The notes under the pieces were generated by a model. The model made no database searches. It saw nothing but the letters and a program-made list of their open reading frames with translations, and was not told where the DNA came from. DNA of 64,000 bases from Onthophagus taurus (taxonomy: Eukaryota > Arthropoda > Insecta > Coleoptera > Scarabaeidae): the NCBI RefSeq assembly GCF_036711975.1, contig NC_091973.1, positions 1 through 64,000 on the forward strand, in the 5' to 3' direction. This document shows positions 1-12,006 of this stretch, one piece after another. Positions within the stretch are counted from its first letter, which is position 1. Each line of letters starts with the position of its first letter. The translations under genes were made by a program, and so were the position numbers.

Positions 1-3000
1 CCAACCCAACCCAACCCAACCCAACCCAACCCAACCCAACCCAACCCAACCCAACCCAACCCAACCCAACCCAACCCAACCCAACCCCAACCCAACCCAA
101 CCCAACCCAACCCAACCCAACCCCAACCCAACCCAACCCAACCCAACCCAACCCAACCCAACCCAACCCAACCCAACCCAACCCAACCCAACCCAACCCA
201 ACCCAACCCAACCCAACCCAACCCAACCCAACCCAACCCAACCCAACCCAACCCAACCCAACCCAACCCAACCCAACCCAACCCAACCCAACCCAACCCA
301 ACCCAACCCAACCCAACCCAACCCAACCCAACCCAACCCAACCCAACCCAACCCAACCCAACCCAACCCAACCCAACCCAACCCAACCCAACCCAACCCA
401 ACCCAACCCAACCCAACCCAACCCAACCCAACCCAACCCAACCCAACCCAACCCAACCCAACCCAACCCAACCCAACCCAACCCAACCCAACCCAACCCA
501 ACCCAACCCAACCCAACCCAACCCAACCCAACCCAACCCAACCCAACCCAACCCAACCCAACCCAACCCAACCCAACCCAACCCAACCCAACCCAACCCA
601 ACCCAACCCAACCCAACCCAACCCAACCCAACCCAACCCAACCCAACCCAACCAACCCAACCCAACCCAACCCAACCCAACCCAACCCAACCCAACCCAA
701 CCCAACCCAACCCAACCCAACCCAACCCAACCCAACCCAACCCAACCCAACCCAACCCAACCCAACCCAACCCAACCCAACCCAACCCAACCAACCCAAC
801 CCAACCCAACCCAACCCCAACCCAACCCAACCCAACCCAACCCAACCCAACCCAACCCAACCCAACCCAACCCAACCCAACCCAACCCAACCCAACCCAA
901 CCCAACCCAACCCAACCCAACCCAACCCAACCCAACCCAACCCAACCCAACCCAACCCAACCCAACCCAACCCAACCCAACCCAACCCAACCCAACCCAA
1001 CCCAACCCAACCCAACCCAACCCAACCCAACCCAACCCAACCCAACCCAACCCAACCCAACCCAACCCAACCCCAACCCAACCCAACCCAACCCAACCCA
1101 ACCCAACCCAACCCAACCCAACCCAACCCAACCCAACCCAACCCAACCCAACCCAACCCAACCCAACCCAACCCAACCCAACCCAACCCAACCCAACCCA
1201 ACCCAACCCAACCCAACCCAACCCAACCCAACCCAACCCAACCCAACCCAACCCAACCCAACCCAACCCAACCCAACCCAACCCAACCCAACCCAACCCA
1301 ACCCAACCCAACCCAACCCAACCCAACCCAACCCAACCCAACCCAACCCAACCCAACCCAACCCAACCCAACCCAACCCAACCCAACCCAACCCAACCCA
1401 ACCCAACCCAACCCAACCCAACCCAACCCAACCCAACCCAACCCAACCCAACCCAACCCAACCCAACCCAACCCAACCCAACCCAACCCAACCCAACCCA
1501 ACCCAACCCAACCCAACCCAACCCAACCCAACCCAACCCAACCCAACCCAACCCAACCCAACCCAACCCAACCCAACCCAACCCAACCCAACCCAACCCA
1601 ACCCAACCCAACCCAACCCAACCCAACCCAACCCAACCCAACCCCAACCCAACCCAACCCAACCCAACCCAACCCAACCCAACCCAACCCAACCCAACCC
1701 AACCCAACCCAACCCAACCCAACCCAACCCAACCCAACCCAACCCAACCCAACCCAACCCAACCCAACCCAACCCAACCCAACCCAACCCAACCCAACCC
1801 AACCCAACCCAACCCAACCCAACCCAACCCAACCCAACCCAACCCAACCCAACCCAACCCAACCCAACCCAACCCAACCCAACCCAACCCAACCCAACCC
1901 AACCCAACCCAACCCAACCCAACCCAACCCAACCCAACCCAACCCAACCCAACCCAACCCAACCCAACCCAACCCAACCCAACCCAACCCAACCCAACCC
2001 AACCCAACCCAACCCAACCCAACCCAACCCAACCCAACCCAACCCAACCCAACCCAACCCAACCCAACCCAACCCAACCCAACCCAACCCAACCCAACCC
2101 AACCCAACCCAACCCAACCCAACCCAACCCAACCCAACCCAACCCAACCCAACCCAACCCAACCCAACCCAACCCAACCCAACCCAACCCAACCCAACCC
2201 AACCCAACCCAACCCAACCCAACCCAACCCAACCCAACCCAACCCAACCCAACCCAACCCAACCCAACCCAACCCAACCCAACCCAACCCAACCCAACCC
2301 AACCCAACCCAACCCAACCCAACCCAACCCAACCCAACCCAACCCAACCCAACCCAACCCAACCCAACCCCCCCAACCCAACCCAACCCAACCCAACCCA
2401 ACCCAACCCAACCCAACCCAACCCAACCCAACCCAACCCAACCCAACCCAACCCAACCCAACCCAACCCAACCCAACCCAACCCAACCCAACCCAACCCA
2501 ACCCAACCCAACCCAACCCAACCCAACCCAACCCAACCCAACCCAACCCAACCCAACCCAACCCAACCCAACCCAACCCAACCCAACCCAACCCAACCCA
2601 ACCCAACCCAACCCAACCCAACCCAACCCAACCCAACCCAACCCAACCCAACCCAACCCAACCCAACCCAACCCAACCCAACCCAACCCAACCCAACCCA
2701 ACCCAACCCAACCCAACCCAACCCAACCCAACCCAACCCAACCCAACCCAACCCAACCCAACCCAACCCAACCCAACCCAACCCAACCCAACCCAACCCA
2801 ACCCAACCCAACCAACCCAACCCAACCCAACCCAACCCAACCCAACCCAACCCAACCCAACCCAACCCAACCCAACCCAACCCAACCCAACCCAACCCAA
2901 CCCAACCCAACCCAACCCAACCCAACCCAACCCAACCCAACCCAACCCAACCCAACCCAACCCAACCCAACCCAACCCAACCCAACCCAACCCAACCCAA

Positions 3001-6000
3001 CCCAACCCAACCCAACCCAACCCAACCCAACCCAACCCAACCCAACCCAACCCAACCCAACCCAACCCAACCCAACCCAACCCAACCCAACCCAACCCAA
3101 CCCAACCCAACCCAACCCCAACCCAACCCAACCCAACCCAACCCAACCCAACCCAACCCAACCCAACCCAACCCAACCCAACCCAACCCAACCCAACCCA
3201 ACCCAACCCAACCCAACCCAACCCAACCCAACCCAACCCAACCCAACCCAACCCAACCCAACCCAACCCAACCCAACCCAACCCAACCCAACCCAACCCA
3301 ACCCAACCCAACCCAACCCAACCCAACCCAACCCAACCCAACCCAACCCAACCCAACCCAACCCAACCCAACCCAACCCAACCCAACCCAACCCAACCCA
3401 ACCCAACCCAACCCAACCCAACCCAACCCAACCCAACCCAACCCAACCCAACCCAACCCAACCCAACCCAACCCAACCCAACCCAACCCAACCCAACCCA
3501 ACCCAACCCAACCCAACCCAACCCAACCCAACCCAACCCAACCCAACCCAACCCAACCCAACCCAACCCAACCCAACCCAACCCAACCCAACCCAACCCA
3601 ACCCAACCCAACCCAACCCAACCCAACCCAACCCAACCCAACCCAACCCAACCCAACCCAACCCAACCCAACCCAACCCAACCCAACCCAACCCAACCCA
3701 ACCCAACCCAACCCAACCCAACCCAACCCAACCCAACCCAACCCAACCCAACCCAACCCAACCCAACCCAACCCAACCCAACCCAACCCAACCCAACCCA
3801 ACCCAACCCAACCCAACCCAACCCAACCCAACCCAACCCAACCCAACCCAACCCAACCCAACCCAACCCAACCCAACCCAACCCAACCCCAACCCAACCC
3901 AACCCAACCCAACCCAACCCAACCCAACCCAACCCAACCCAACCCAACCCAACCCAACCCAACCCAACCCAACCCAACCCAACCCAACCCAACCCAACCC
4001 AACCCAACCCAACCCAACCCAACCCAACCCAACCCAACCCAACCCAACCCAACCCAACCCAACCCAACCCAACCCAACCCAACCCAACCCAACCCAACCC
4101 AACCCAACCCAACCCAACCCAACCCAACCCAACCCAACCCAACCCAACCCAACCCAACCCAACCCAACCCAACCCAACCCAACCCAACCCAACCCAACCC
4201 AACCCAACCCAACCCAACCCAACCCAACCCAACCCAACCCAACCCAACCCAACCCAACCCAACCCAACCCAACCCAACCCAACCCAACCCAACCCAACCC
4301 AACCCAACCCAACCCAACCCAACCCAACCCAACCCAACCCAACCCAACCCAACCCAACCCAACCCAACCCAACCCAACCCAACCCAACCCAACCCAACCC
4401 AACCCAACCCAACCCAACCCAACCCAACCCAACCCAACCCAACCCAACCCAACCCAACCCAACCCAACCCAACCCAACCCAACCCAACCCAACCCAACCC
4501 AACCCAACCCAACCCAACCCAACCCAACCCAACCCAACCCAACCCAACCCAACCCAACCCAACCCAACCCAACCCAACCCAACCCAACCCAACCCAACCC
4601 AACCCAACCCAACCCAACCCAACCCAACCCAACCCAACCCAACCCAACCCAACCCAACCCAACCCAACCCAACCCAACCCAACCCAACCCAACCCAACCC
4701 AACCCAACCCAACCCAACCCAACCCAACCCAACCCAACCCAACCCAACCCAACCCAACCCAACCCAACCAACCCCAACCCAACCCAACCCAACCCAACCC
4801 AACCCAACCCAACCCAACCCAACCCAACCCAACCCAACCCAACCCAACCCAACCCAACCCAACCCAACCCAACCCAACCCAACCCAACCCAACCCAACCC
4901 AACCCAACCCAACCCAACCCAACCCAACCCAACCCAACCCAACCCAACCCAACCCAACCCAACCCAACCCAACCCAACCCAACCCAACCCAACCCAACCC
5001 AACCCAACCCAACCCAACCCAACCCAACCCAACCCAACCCAACCCAACCCAACCCAACCCAACCCAACCCAACCCAACCCAACCCAACCCAACCCAACCC
5101 AACCCAACCCAACCCAACCCAACCCAACCCAACCCAACCCAACCCAACCCAACCCAACCCAACCCAACCCAACCCAACCCAACCCAACCCAACCCAACCC
5201 AACCCAACCCAACCCAACCCAACCCAACCCAACCCAACCCAACCCAACCCAACCCAACCCAACCCAACCCAACCCAACCCAACCCAACCCAACCCAACCC
5301 AACCCAACCCAACCCAACCCAACCCAACCCAACCCAACCCAACCCAACCCAACCCAACCCAACCCAACCCAACCCAACCCAACCCAACCCAACCCAACCC
5401 AACCCAACCCAACCCAACCCAACCCAACCCAACCCAACCCAACCCAACCCAACCCAACCCAACCCAACCCAACCCAACCCAACCCAACCCAACCCAACCC
5501 AACCCAACCCAACCCAACCCAACCCAACCCAACCCAACCCAACCCAACCCAACCCAACCCAACCCAACCCAACCCAACCCAACCCAACCCAACCCAACCC
5601 AACCCAACCCAACCCAACCCAACCCAACCCAACCCAACCCAACCCAACCCAACCCAACCCAACCCAACCCAACCCAACCCAACCCAACCCAACCCAACCC
5701 AACCCAACCCAACCCAACCCAACCCAACCCAACCCAACCCAACCCAACCCAACCCAACCCAACCCAACCCAACCCAACCCAACCCAACCCAACCCAACCC
5801 AACCCAACCCAACCCAACCCAACCCAACCCAACCCAACCCAACCCAACCCAACCCAACCCAACCCAACCCAACCCAACCCAACCCAACCCAACCCAACCC
5901 AACCCAACCCAACCCAACCCAACCCAACCCAACCCAACCCAACCCAACCCAACCCAACCCAACCCAACCCAACCCAACCCAACCCAACCCAACCCAACCC

Positions 6001-6687
6001 AACCCAACCCAACCCAACCCAACCCAACCCAACCCAACCCAACCCAACCCAACCCAACCCAACCCAACCCAACCCAACCCAACCCAACCCAACCCAACCC
6101 AACCCAACCCAACCCAACCCAACCCAACCCAACCCAACCCAACCCAACCCAACCCAACCCAACCCAACCCAACCCAACCCAACCCAACCCAACCCAACCC
6201 AACCCAACCCAACCCAACCCAACCCAACCCAACCCAACCCAACCCAACCCAACCCAACCCAACCCAACCCAACCCAACCCAACCCAACCCAACCCAACCC
6301 AACCCAACCCAACCCAACCCAACCCAACCCAACCCAACCCAACCCAACCCAACCCAACCCAACCCAACCCAACCCAACCCAACCCAACCCAACCCAACCC
6401 AACCCAACCCAACCCAACCCAACCCAACCCAACCCAACCCAACCCAACCCAACCCAACCCAACCCAACCCAACCCAACCCAACCCAACCCAACCCAACCC
6501 AACCCAACCCAACCCAACCCAACCCAACCCAACCCAACCCAACCCAACCCAACCCAACCCAACCCAACCCAACCCAACCCAACCCAACCCAACCCAACCC
6601 AACCCAACCCAACCCAACCCAACCCAACCCAACCCAACCCAACCCAACCCAACCCAACCCAACCCAACCCAACCCAACCCAACCCAA
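1..6687. repeat. Telomeric array (CCCAA)n / (TTGGG)n
   Basis: About 6.7 kb consists of nothing but the 5-base unit CCCAA, read 5'->3' on the plus strand. The C-rich strand running inward is the orientation expected of a left chromosome end, so this looks like a real terminal telomere. The ancestral arthropod repeat is TTAGG and several beetles use TCAGG; TTGGG differs from TTAGG by one base. Variant units are rare and change only the C-run: four Cs near 85, 121, 815, 1071, 1642, 3116, 3887 and 4772; two Cs near 652, 791, 2812 and 4768; and a run of seven Cs at about 2368-2374. From about 4776 to 6687 I saw no variant. Confidence 0.95.
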
Positions 6688-7117
6688 CCGCGAACCCAAC
6701 CCAACCGCGAACCCAACCCAACCGCGAACCCAACCCAACCGCGAACCCAACCCAACCGCGAACCCAACCCAACCGCGAACCCAACCCAACCGCGAACCCA
6801 ACCCAACCGCGAACCCAACCCAACCGCGAACCCAACCCAACCGCGAACCCAACCCAACCGCGAACCCAACCCAACCGCGAACCCAACCCAACCGCGAACC
6901 CAACCCAACCGCGAACCCAACCCAACCGCGAACCCAACCCAACCGCGAACCCAACCCAACCGCGAACCCAACCCAACCGCGAACCCAACCCAACCGCGAA
7001 CCCAACCCAACCGCGAACCCAACCCAACCGCGAACCCAACCCAACCGCGAACCCAACCCAACCGCGAACCCAACCCAACCGCGAACCCAACCCAACCGCG
7101 AACCCAACCCAACCTCG
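6688..7117. repeat. 17-bp telomere-derived tandem array
   Basis: The telomere passes without a gap into a tandem array of the 17-base unit AACCCAACCCAACCGCG. The unit is two telomeric repeats plus a third ending in GCG instead of C. After the first CCGCG at 6688-6692 there are 24 further units up to 7100, all identical by eye. The array ends in a partial unit followed by a short GC-rich tract with CGCGC motifs (7113-7150). Such uniformity implies recent amplification or ongoing homogenisation. It could be a variant-telomere-repeat block or a subtelomeric minisatellite born from a slipped telomerase product. Confidence 0.93.
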
Positions 7118-7315
7118 CGCAAACCATTACCTCGCCCGACACGCGCGCCAACCATAATAATAAATAAATATTGAACAATGTTATCAAGTTTAAAAATAGA
7201 ATTATATGTATTTTAAATATTTATAATTGCATAAATATTAAAATTATATATACATATATAAAAATTAATTAGAATTTTAAGAACATTTTTTACAAATCAC
7301 CTTTTTAAACAAACA
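7118..7315. other. Telomere-proximal spacer and iPLA2 3' flank
   Basis: A GC-rich junction (to about 7153) is followed by very AT-rich DNA that must hold the 3' UTR of the minus-strand phospholipase gene. No satellite, transposon or other gene separates the telomeric arrays from the gene. Confidence 0.6.
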
Positions 7316-10289
7316 TTATTTCTGTGTAAGTAACTGTGCAACTTCTCTTATTGAAGCCATATTTTCATGTATGTAAGCTTTGGTTTCCCATAACATTTTG
7401 CATAATCTTTCATCGGATTTTTCATCGAGGGCGAAATCTTCAGACAAGCGTGGGCTGAACCTAAAATAAGGGATTCCTGATGAAGAACACCAAGCTCTTG
7501 CTCTATCCACTACTCTGCCATCTGTTGCAGTTGCCTAATATTTTTATTTTTTTTTTAATTGTATATTTATTTATTGTTATTACCTGGTCAAGGAGTAAAT
7601 ATGCTAACGGCTGTAACACCAAAACTTGTTTTGGTCCTTTCCAACTATCTTCATGTAGCTTTTGATAAATATTTGACTCTGTAACCGGGAGAATACCCGT
7701 CCCTAAACTAACAACGATTTCTGCAGGGCATTCTTCACTGCAACGAAGTTTTGCTCTCAAAGCCAAATTGTATTCGTGAATTTCTGTCAAGGCGTCTAAT
7801 GTTGGATTATTCGCTATTAAACCACCATCTAGGAATTTATTGAAAGCGCTGCAAAACATCAATTAGATTTCTATAAAAATAATTTTAAAATACTTTGGTC
7901 GGCCGACGTCTTCGTAGTCGGCCGAGATTACTTCTTATATCACGAACAATATCTGGAGCGGGCGTAGGGTGCTATAAATAATTAGTGTTATTTTTCCGAG
8001 TGATACATTAACAACTTCTAAAACTTGAAATTCATCATATTTTCGTATTTTTCTTGATATGCAGATGTTCCATAGCTTCCGCATCACAGCATAATACAGT
8101 TGTAGGACACATTATTCTGAAGCGATCTTTCTAATAAAATTTTTCCGAAATGTTTATAATAACCGCACGGGAACTGTTTAAAGTTATAGAAAAATAGCAA
8201 TTTTCCGTGAATCACGGAAAATGTTTATTTCTCTTTCCGTGTTGATTTTATTGGTGAGTACACGTGCGAAACTAGCTTAGAACGGCGCGGTGGACCGGCC
8301 GAGGATGGGACCGATTGCCTGAGTGTTTTTTTTAGTGTAATAAAAATCAGAAGATATGAAAATTTGATGAATTCGTAGTTTTTACAAGTTGTTAATGTAT
8401 CCCTCGAGATTGAGAGTAGCCTGCTGGAAATTTATGGAAGAAATAATCTCGGAAGACTTCCAAGACGTCGTATTATAAGTATTGCTCGTGATTAAAAATC
8501 ATTCAAAAAAATGTTCACCTAAAATAAGTAGGGGCTGCTCCAGTGGCTCTGGCAACGTGCCAGAGCAAAGTTTCGTCCGGTGGTTTAGGTAATTCATAAG
8601 GTGAGTTATGTTTATCACCCAAAATTTCTCTGGGACTCTCATAATTTCGAAATAAATGTAACTCGGCGGGTTTTCGATCGGCTAAAACGCCGGGAATTAA
8701 AAGCTTTGGCTCTTTAATATCAGTCATAACAGAGTTTGAACCCAAACATTCTTTCAATATGGTTTCAAGGGGCTCGCTTGGATATGGGCGGCTTCCGCTA
8801 AACATTTGTTGTTTTAACCGGAAATACAAACATTGACACTCTTTCAATGTTTTACCAGCGGCTAAACCCAATGCTAAAATCCCGCCTGTGCTAGTTCCGG
8901 TGATCCAATCAAAACAGTTGTTAATTGGACAGCCGATAGCAGCTTCTAACTGCAAAAGTATTTGAATCAAAATTAATCCGCGAATTCCACCTCCATCTAA
9001 ACACAGTAATCTTCCTTTTTGTGGGAGATTATTTTTGCGATTTAATGAAGTAACTGCAGTTAACGTTTCGTTCAATAAATCACGATCTGAGCTAAAAATT
9101 CTTGGTGGTGCGTCCCCGTTATAATTGTTATTGTATTTACAACCATTTGCGCAATTAGAAACGTTTGGGGTACACCTTCTCGCTCCAACAGCATGCAAAC
9201 AATACAAACCCGTGGAATTGTTACTTTTAGCGGCTAAATGTCTCGGAGATTCCTCTTTGCGATTCACGGCATTTACATCAGCACCGAAAATAATTAAACA
9301 TTGGATGATTGAGGTATTTCCCGAGTGAACAGCTAAATGTAAAGGTGTATTCCCATCGCGATCTTTAATGTTAGTTTCGGCCCCTCTACTTAATAACCCA
9401 ACAACACATTCCAATTTGTTTTGAAAAATAGTTTTCCCATTTAGATTATCAGCCATACAAGCCAAGTGTAAAGGGGTATAACCCAATTTATTCTTGTTAT
9501 TCAAAGAACGCGGGCGAAAAACATGCGGAAGAGTCGCAATAACTTCATTTTCTTTCGCAGCAAGGTGATAAATACTGTTAGCATTATGGTCAACATGATC
9601 TAACGAACATTTTAATTTTATCAAAATGTTTATGGTTCTCAAGCGCGCAAGTTTTAGATTATTTGTGGCTGTTAATGCAACTTGTAAAGGTGACATTCCT
9701 GTGACGGTATCTGTACTGTTTAAGTAACGCTTAATAATATCGTTATTAAAAGCATCATAAAGCGCGAAATAAGCCGCAATATGGGCGATATTCCACGATG
9801 GATAGTATAAGATAACATCAGAAATTTTCTGAATGTCACTGTTGGTTTTCATATCTTTAACGATTTCTAGAAATGTTAGAAGTTTGTCTTTTAGGGAGTT
9901 GAAGCGTTCTTCAGCGTCAGCTTGATTGTCTGATCGAAATACGCTATTAATTACAGATCATTTTAATTTAATAAAAAACTTTATATGTATAGTGTTAGTG
10001 TTACTACCTGAATGCTTGAGCTCTTGTCACTCCTTGTTTAAATAAAATTACTTCAAACACAAACTTACTTCGGAAACGGACTCTTGTTGTTTCGGGTGCG
10101 TAAAGAACCAGGTCATCTTTTCGGCAAATAATGCGCCTTTTAGCATATAAAGCTGGGGTAACATACATTACTTTAGTAGGGGGAGTTTCATTGGGAAGTA
10201 AGTTACGCATTACTACAAACAAAAATAAGAAATTTATGCAAAAAATTAACTAATAAAAATAAATTTTTGGTTTACTTACGATTAAACAT
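7316..10289 (-). CDS. iPLA2-VIA: Calcium-independent phospholipase A2 (iPLA2-VIA/PNPLA9-like), 5 exons
   Basis: Exons in gene order: 10289-10280, 10212-10008, 9943-8519, 7848-7584 and 7534-7316, with GT/AG introns; the joined 2124 nt encode 707 aa. The protein starts [12 protein letters not shown], like other iPLA2-VIA N-termini. Ankyrin repeats span about residues 150-330 (TPLHLA motifs, near 230 and 270). The patatin domain has the oxyanion/nucleotide motif GGGIRG at 389-394, the lipase motif GTSTG at 421-425 (nucleophile Ser423) and the DGG triad motif with Asp554. The family hydrolyses sn-2 acyl chains of phospholipids without calcium and works in membrane remodelling and mitochondrial cardiolipin maintenance. 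It is shorter than the human enzyme (about 800 aa) but all catalytic motifs are present. The stop codon lies only about 200 bases from telomere-derived repeats. Intron 4 (7849-8518) carries a dispersed element. Confidence 0.93.
7890..8485. repeat. Dispersed repeat family A with inverted ends, in iPLA2 intron 4
   Basis: The left part contains GGCCGACGTCTTCGTAGTCG and, later, GATACATTAACAACTT. The right part contains the reverse complement of both, around 8388-8475. Related pieces occur near 15234-15300, 25840-25930, 43978-44104 and 57408-57500. The middle (8105-8185) is shared almost base for base with 25980-26064. It looks like a non-autonomous DNA element with subterminal inverted repeats; no coding capacity was seen. 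Confidence 0.6.
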
Positions 10290-10611
10290 TATCCCTTGTT
10301 TACAAATCAGATCAAGTTCAGTCAAGTTTCAAACCAATTAATAAAGATTTTTATCATTTTGATAAAAACAAAAATATATATATCAAACATTTATTACTAA
10401 ATATAAATATATATATAATTATTTGTACATTAATACATTAAAGTAATATTTGAAATTAAACTGTTAACTAAAAAACTAACTTTTAAAATTTGTTATAAAA
10501 GTTCGAATTGTTTTTAGGTTAAGTTAATTGTTTTGTTTACCATCTTGTTGAAGTACGACCACTACGATACGGTAAGTTTATAATTATATTTATTAGAGAT
10601 TTGGAACGTTT

Positions 10612-10745
10612 AAAAAAAAAGTTAGTATAAAAGTTATAGGAAACATTATTCTTAACAATATTGGACCTTTATACTTTTCCTCTTAGATGCATTAATATCG
10701 AGAAAAATATGAAAATATTCTGAAAGAAACGAATATTGTTAAGAA
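10612..10745. repeat. Dispersed repeat family R1, single copy
   Basis: This shares the string around AGTATAAAAGTT, the ACATTATTCTTAACAATATT-type core and the GATGCATTAATATCGAGAAA segment with copies near 13725-13840, 13890-13990 and 16728-16816. A partial copy near 51165-51235 lies in the opposite orientation. The family was recognised only by repetition inside this window. The rest of 10290-10895 is the iPLA2 upstream region, AT-rich, with no gene seen. Confidence 0.6.
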
Positions 10746-10894
10746 CTAAATTTCCAGCATTAAACGCTGCGTGTACACGCAGCTTCATGTTTTCCTATAA
10801 GCGTGTGACGCAAACTAGTATAAAATTTGTTTCATCTTGAATGAGGTTTTGGGTAACCGTACAATGGATCCGCGATATATTAACAAATTGTTTC

Positions 10895-11066
10895 TCTTGT
10901 TAAGGTGGAATTTCCTAAGCGCATCGAACGCGTTCGACGTTTAATCACAGATGCAAACTAGTTAAACGTAATAGATTTCCTATGAATGCGAACTTAGATA
11001 GATTGGGCAGAGCTAAATACTTTAGCAGTCTCGACCTTAGTAATGGATACCACCAAATAGAATAAT
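10895..11066 (+). mobile_element. Ty3/gypsy LTR retrotransposon fossil (reverse transcriptase scrap)
   Basis: A short stretch encodes the RT signature LGRAKYFSSLDLSNGYHQIE typical of Ty3/gypsy elements. Only a small part of pol is present, and no LTRs or flanking domains were recognised. It is a broken, probably old fossil with no functional potential. Confidence 0.65.
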
Positions 11067-11105
11067 TGAAAAGAAGACTCGATATGTTGACGTAGAATTT
11101 CCACA

Positions 11106-11408
11106 TACAGTCTGTCCGTAAAGTAGCGAATATACCCAGTAAACAAGAAACCTCTGTGAAACATTTCAATTTTAACGTACAGTGAATTAAATGAAACATC
11201 TTAGAACTACGTTTCATATACGTGACAGATACGATTTTTACGAAACGTATCTAAAGATATGTATCAAATACATTTCAGTAGAAATATTTATGAAATATCA
11301 TTAAAATTTGTAGCAGAAACATTTCATTTGAAACATTTCGCTATAAATGTGTCTGAAACATGTCTGGAATATCTTCAGCACCGCCTGTGAACGTATGTAC
11401 AAACATTA
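11106..11408. mobile_element. Mariner-like terminus followed by unidentified AT-rich sequence
   Basis: At 11106 the motif TACAGTCTGTCCGTAAAGTA matches the terminal motif seen at 15133 and 18017. It probably marks the end of a small non-autonomous Tc1/mariner-type element. The following 250 bases repeat short GAAACATTT-like words but hold no recognised feature. A family-typical internal stretch (GCGATAAAATCATTATAAGC) reappears at about 11987-12006, beyond the tandem array, which may therefore be an expansion inside the element. Confidence 0.4.
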
Positions 11409-11990
11409 ATTAATGTTTGTAAACAGAACTAACCTAAGGTAACATTCCTTCACGGTTTAATTGACAGTTCAAAAGAAAACTTCACGCTATGATTGGCATT
11501 ACTAATTACTAAAGAAAACTTCACGCTATAATTAATATTTGTAAACAAAACTAACCTTACGTAACATTCCTTCACGGTTTAATTGGCATATCAAAAGAAA
11601 ACTTCACGCTATGATTGGCATTACTAATTACTAAAGAAAACTTCACGCTATAATTAATGTTTGTAAACAGAACTAACCTTACATAACATTCCTTCACGGT
11701 TTAATTGGCATTTCAAAAGAAAACTTCACGCTATAATTAATGTTTGTAAACAAAACTAACCTTACTTAACATTCCTTCACGGTGTAATTGGCATTTCAAA
11801 AGAAAACTTCACGCTATAATTGGCATTACTAATTACTAAAGAAAACTTCACGCTATAATTAATGTTTGTAAACAGAACTAACCTTAAGTAACATTCCTTC
11901 ACGGTTTAATTGGCATTTCAAAAGAAAACTTCACGCTATAATTAATGTTTGTAAACAGAACTAACCTTACGTAACATTCCTTATAGGCGA
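11409..11990. repeat. Tandem array with two unit lengths (122 and 83 bp)
   Basis: Units begin with ATTAATGTTTGTAAACA at 11409, 11531, 11653, 11736, 11858 and 11941, giving spacings of 122, 122, 83, 122 and 83. The short unit lacks one 39-base block that begins TGATTGGCATTACTAATTAC and ends at a repeated CTTCACGCTATA word. Inside the long unit, AAAGAAAACTTCACGCTATA occurs twice, so the 39-base loss or gain can be explained by exchange between these internal direct repeats. Confidence 0.9.
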
Positions 11991-12006
11991 TAAAATCATT
12001 ATAAGC

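Noticed and set aside
1-7117. CRISPR array or bacterial repeat
   Set aside because: The repeats have no spacers and the sequence is a eukaryotic telomere followed by intron-bearing genes.
7480-7665. Plus-strand open frame over iPLA2 exons 4 and 5
   Set aside because: It overlaps the antisense of conserved coding exons and has no family similarity; a shadow.
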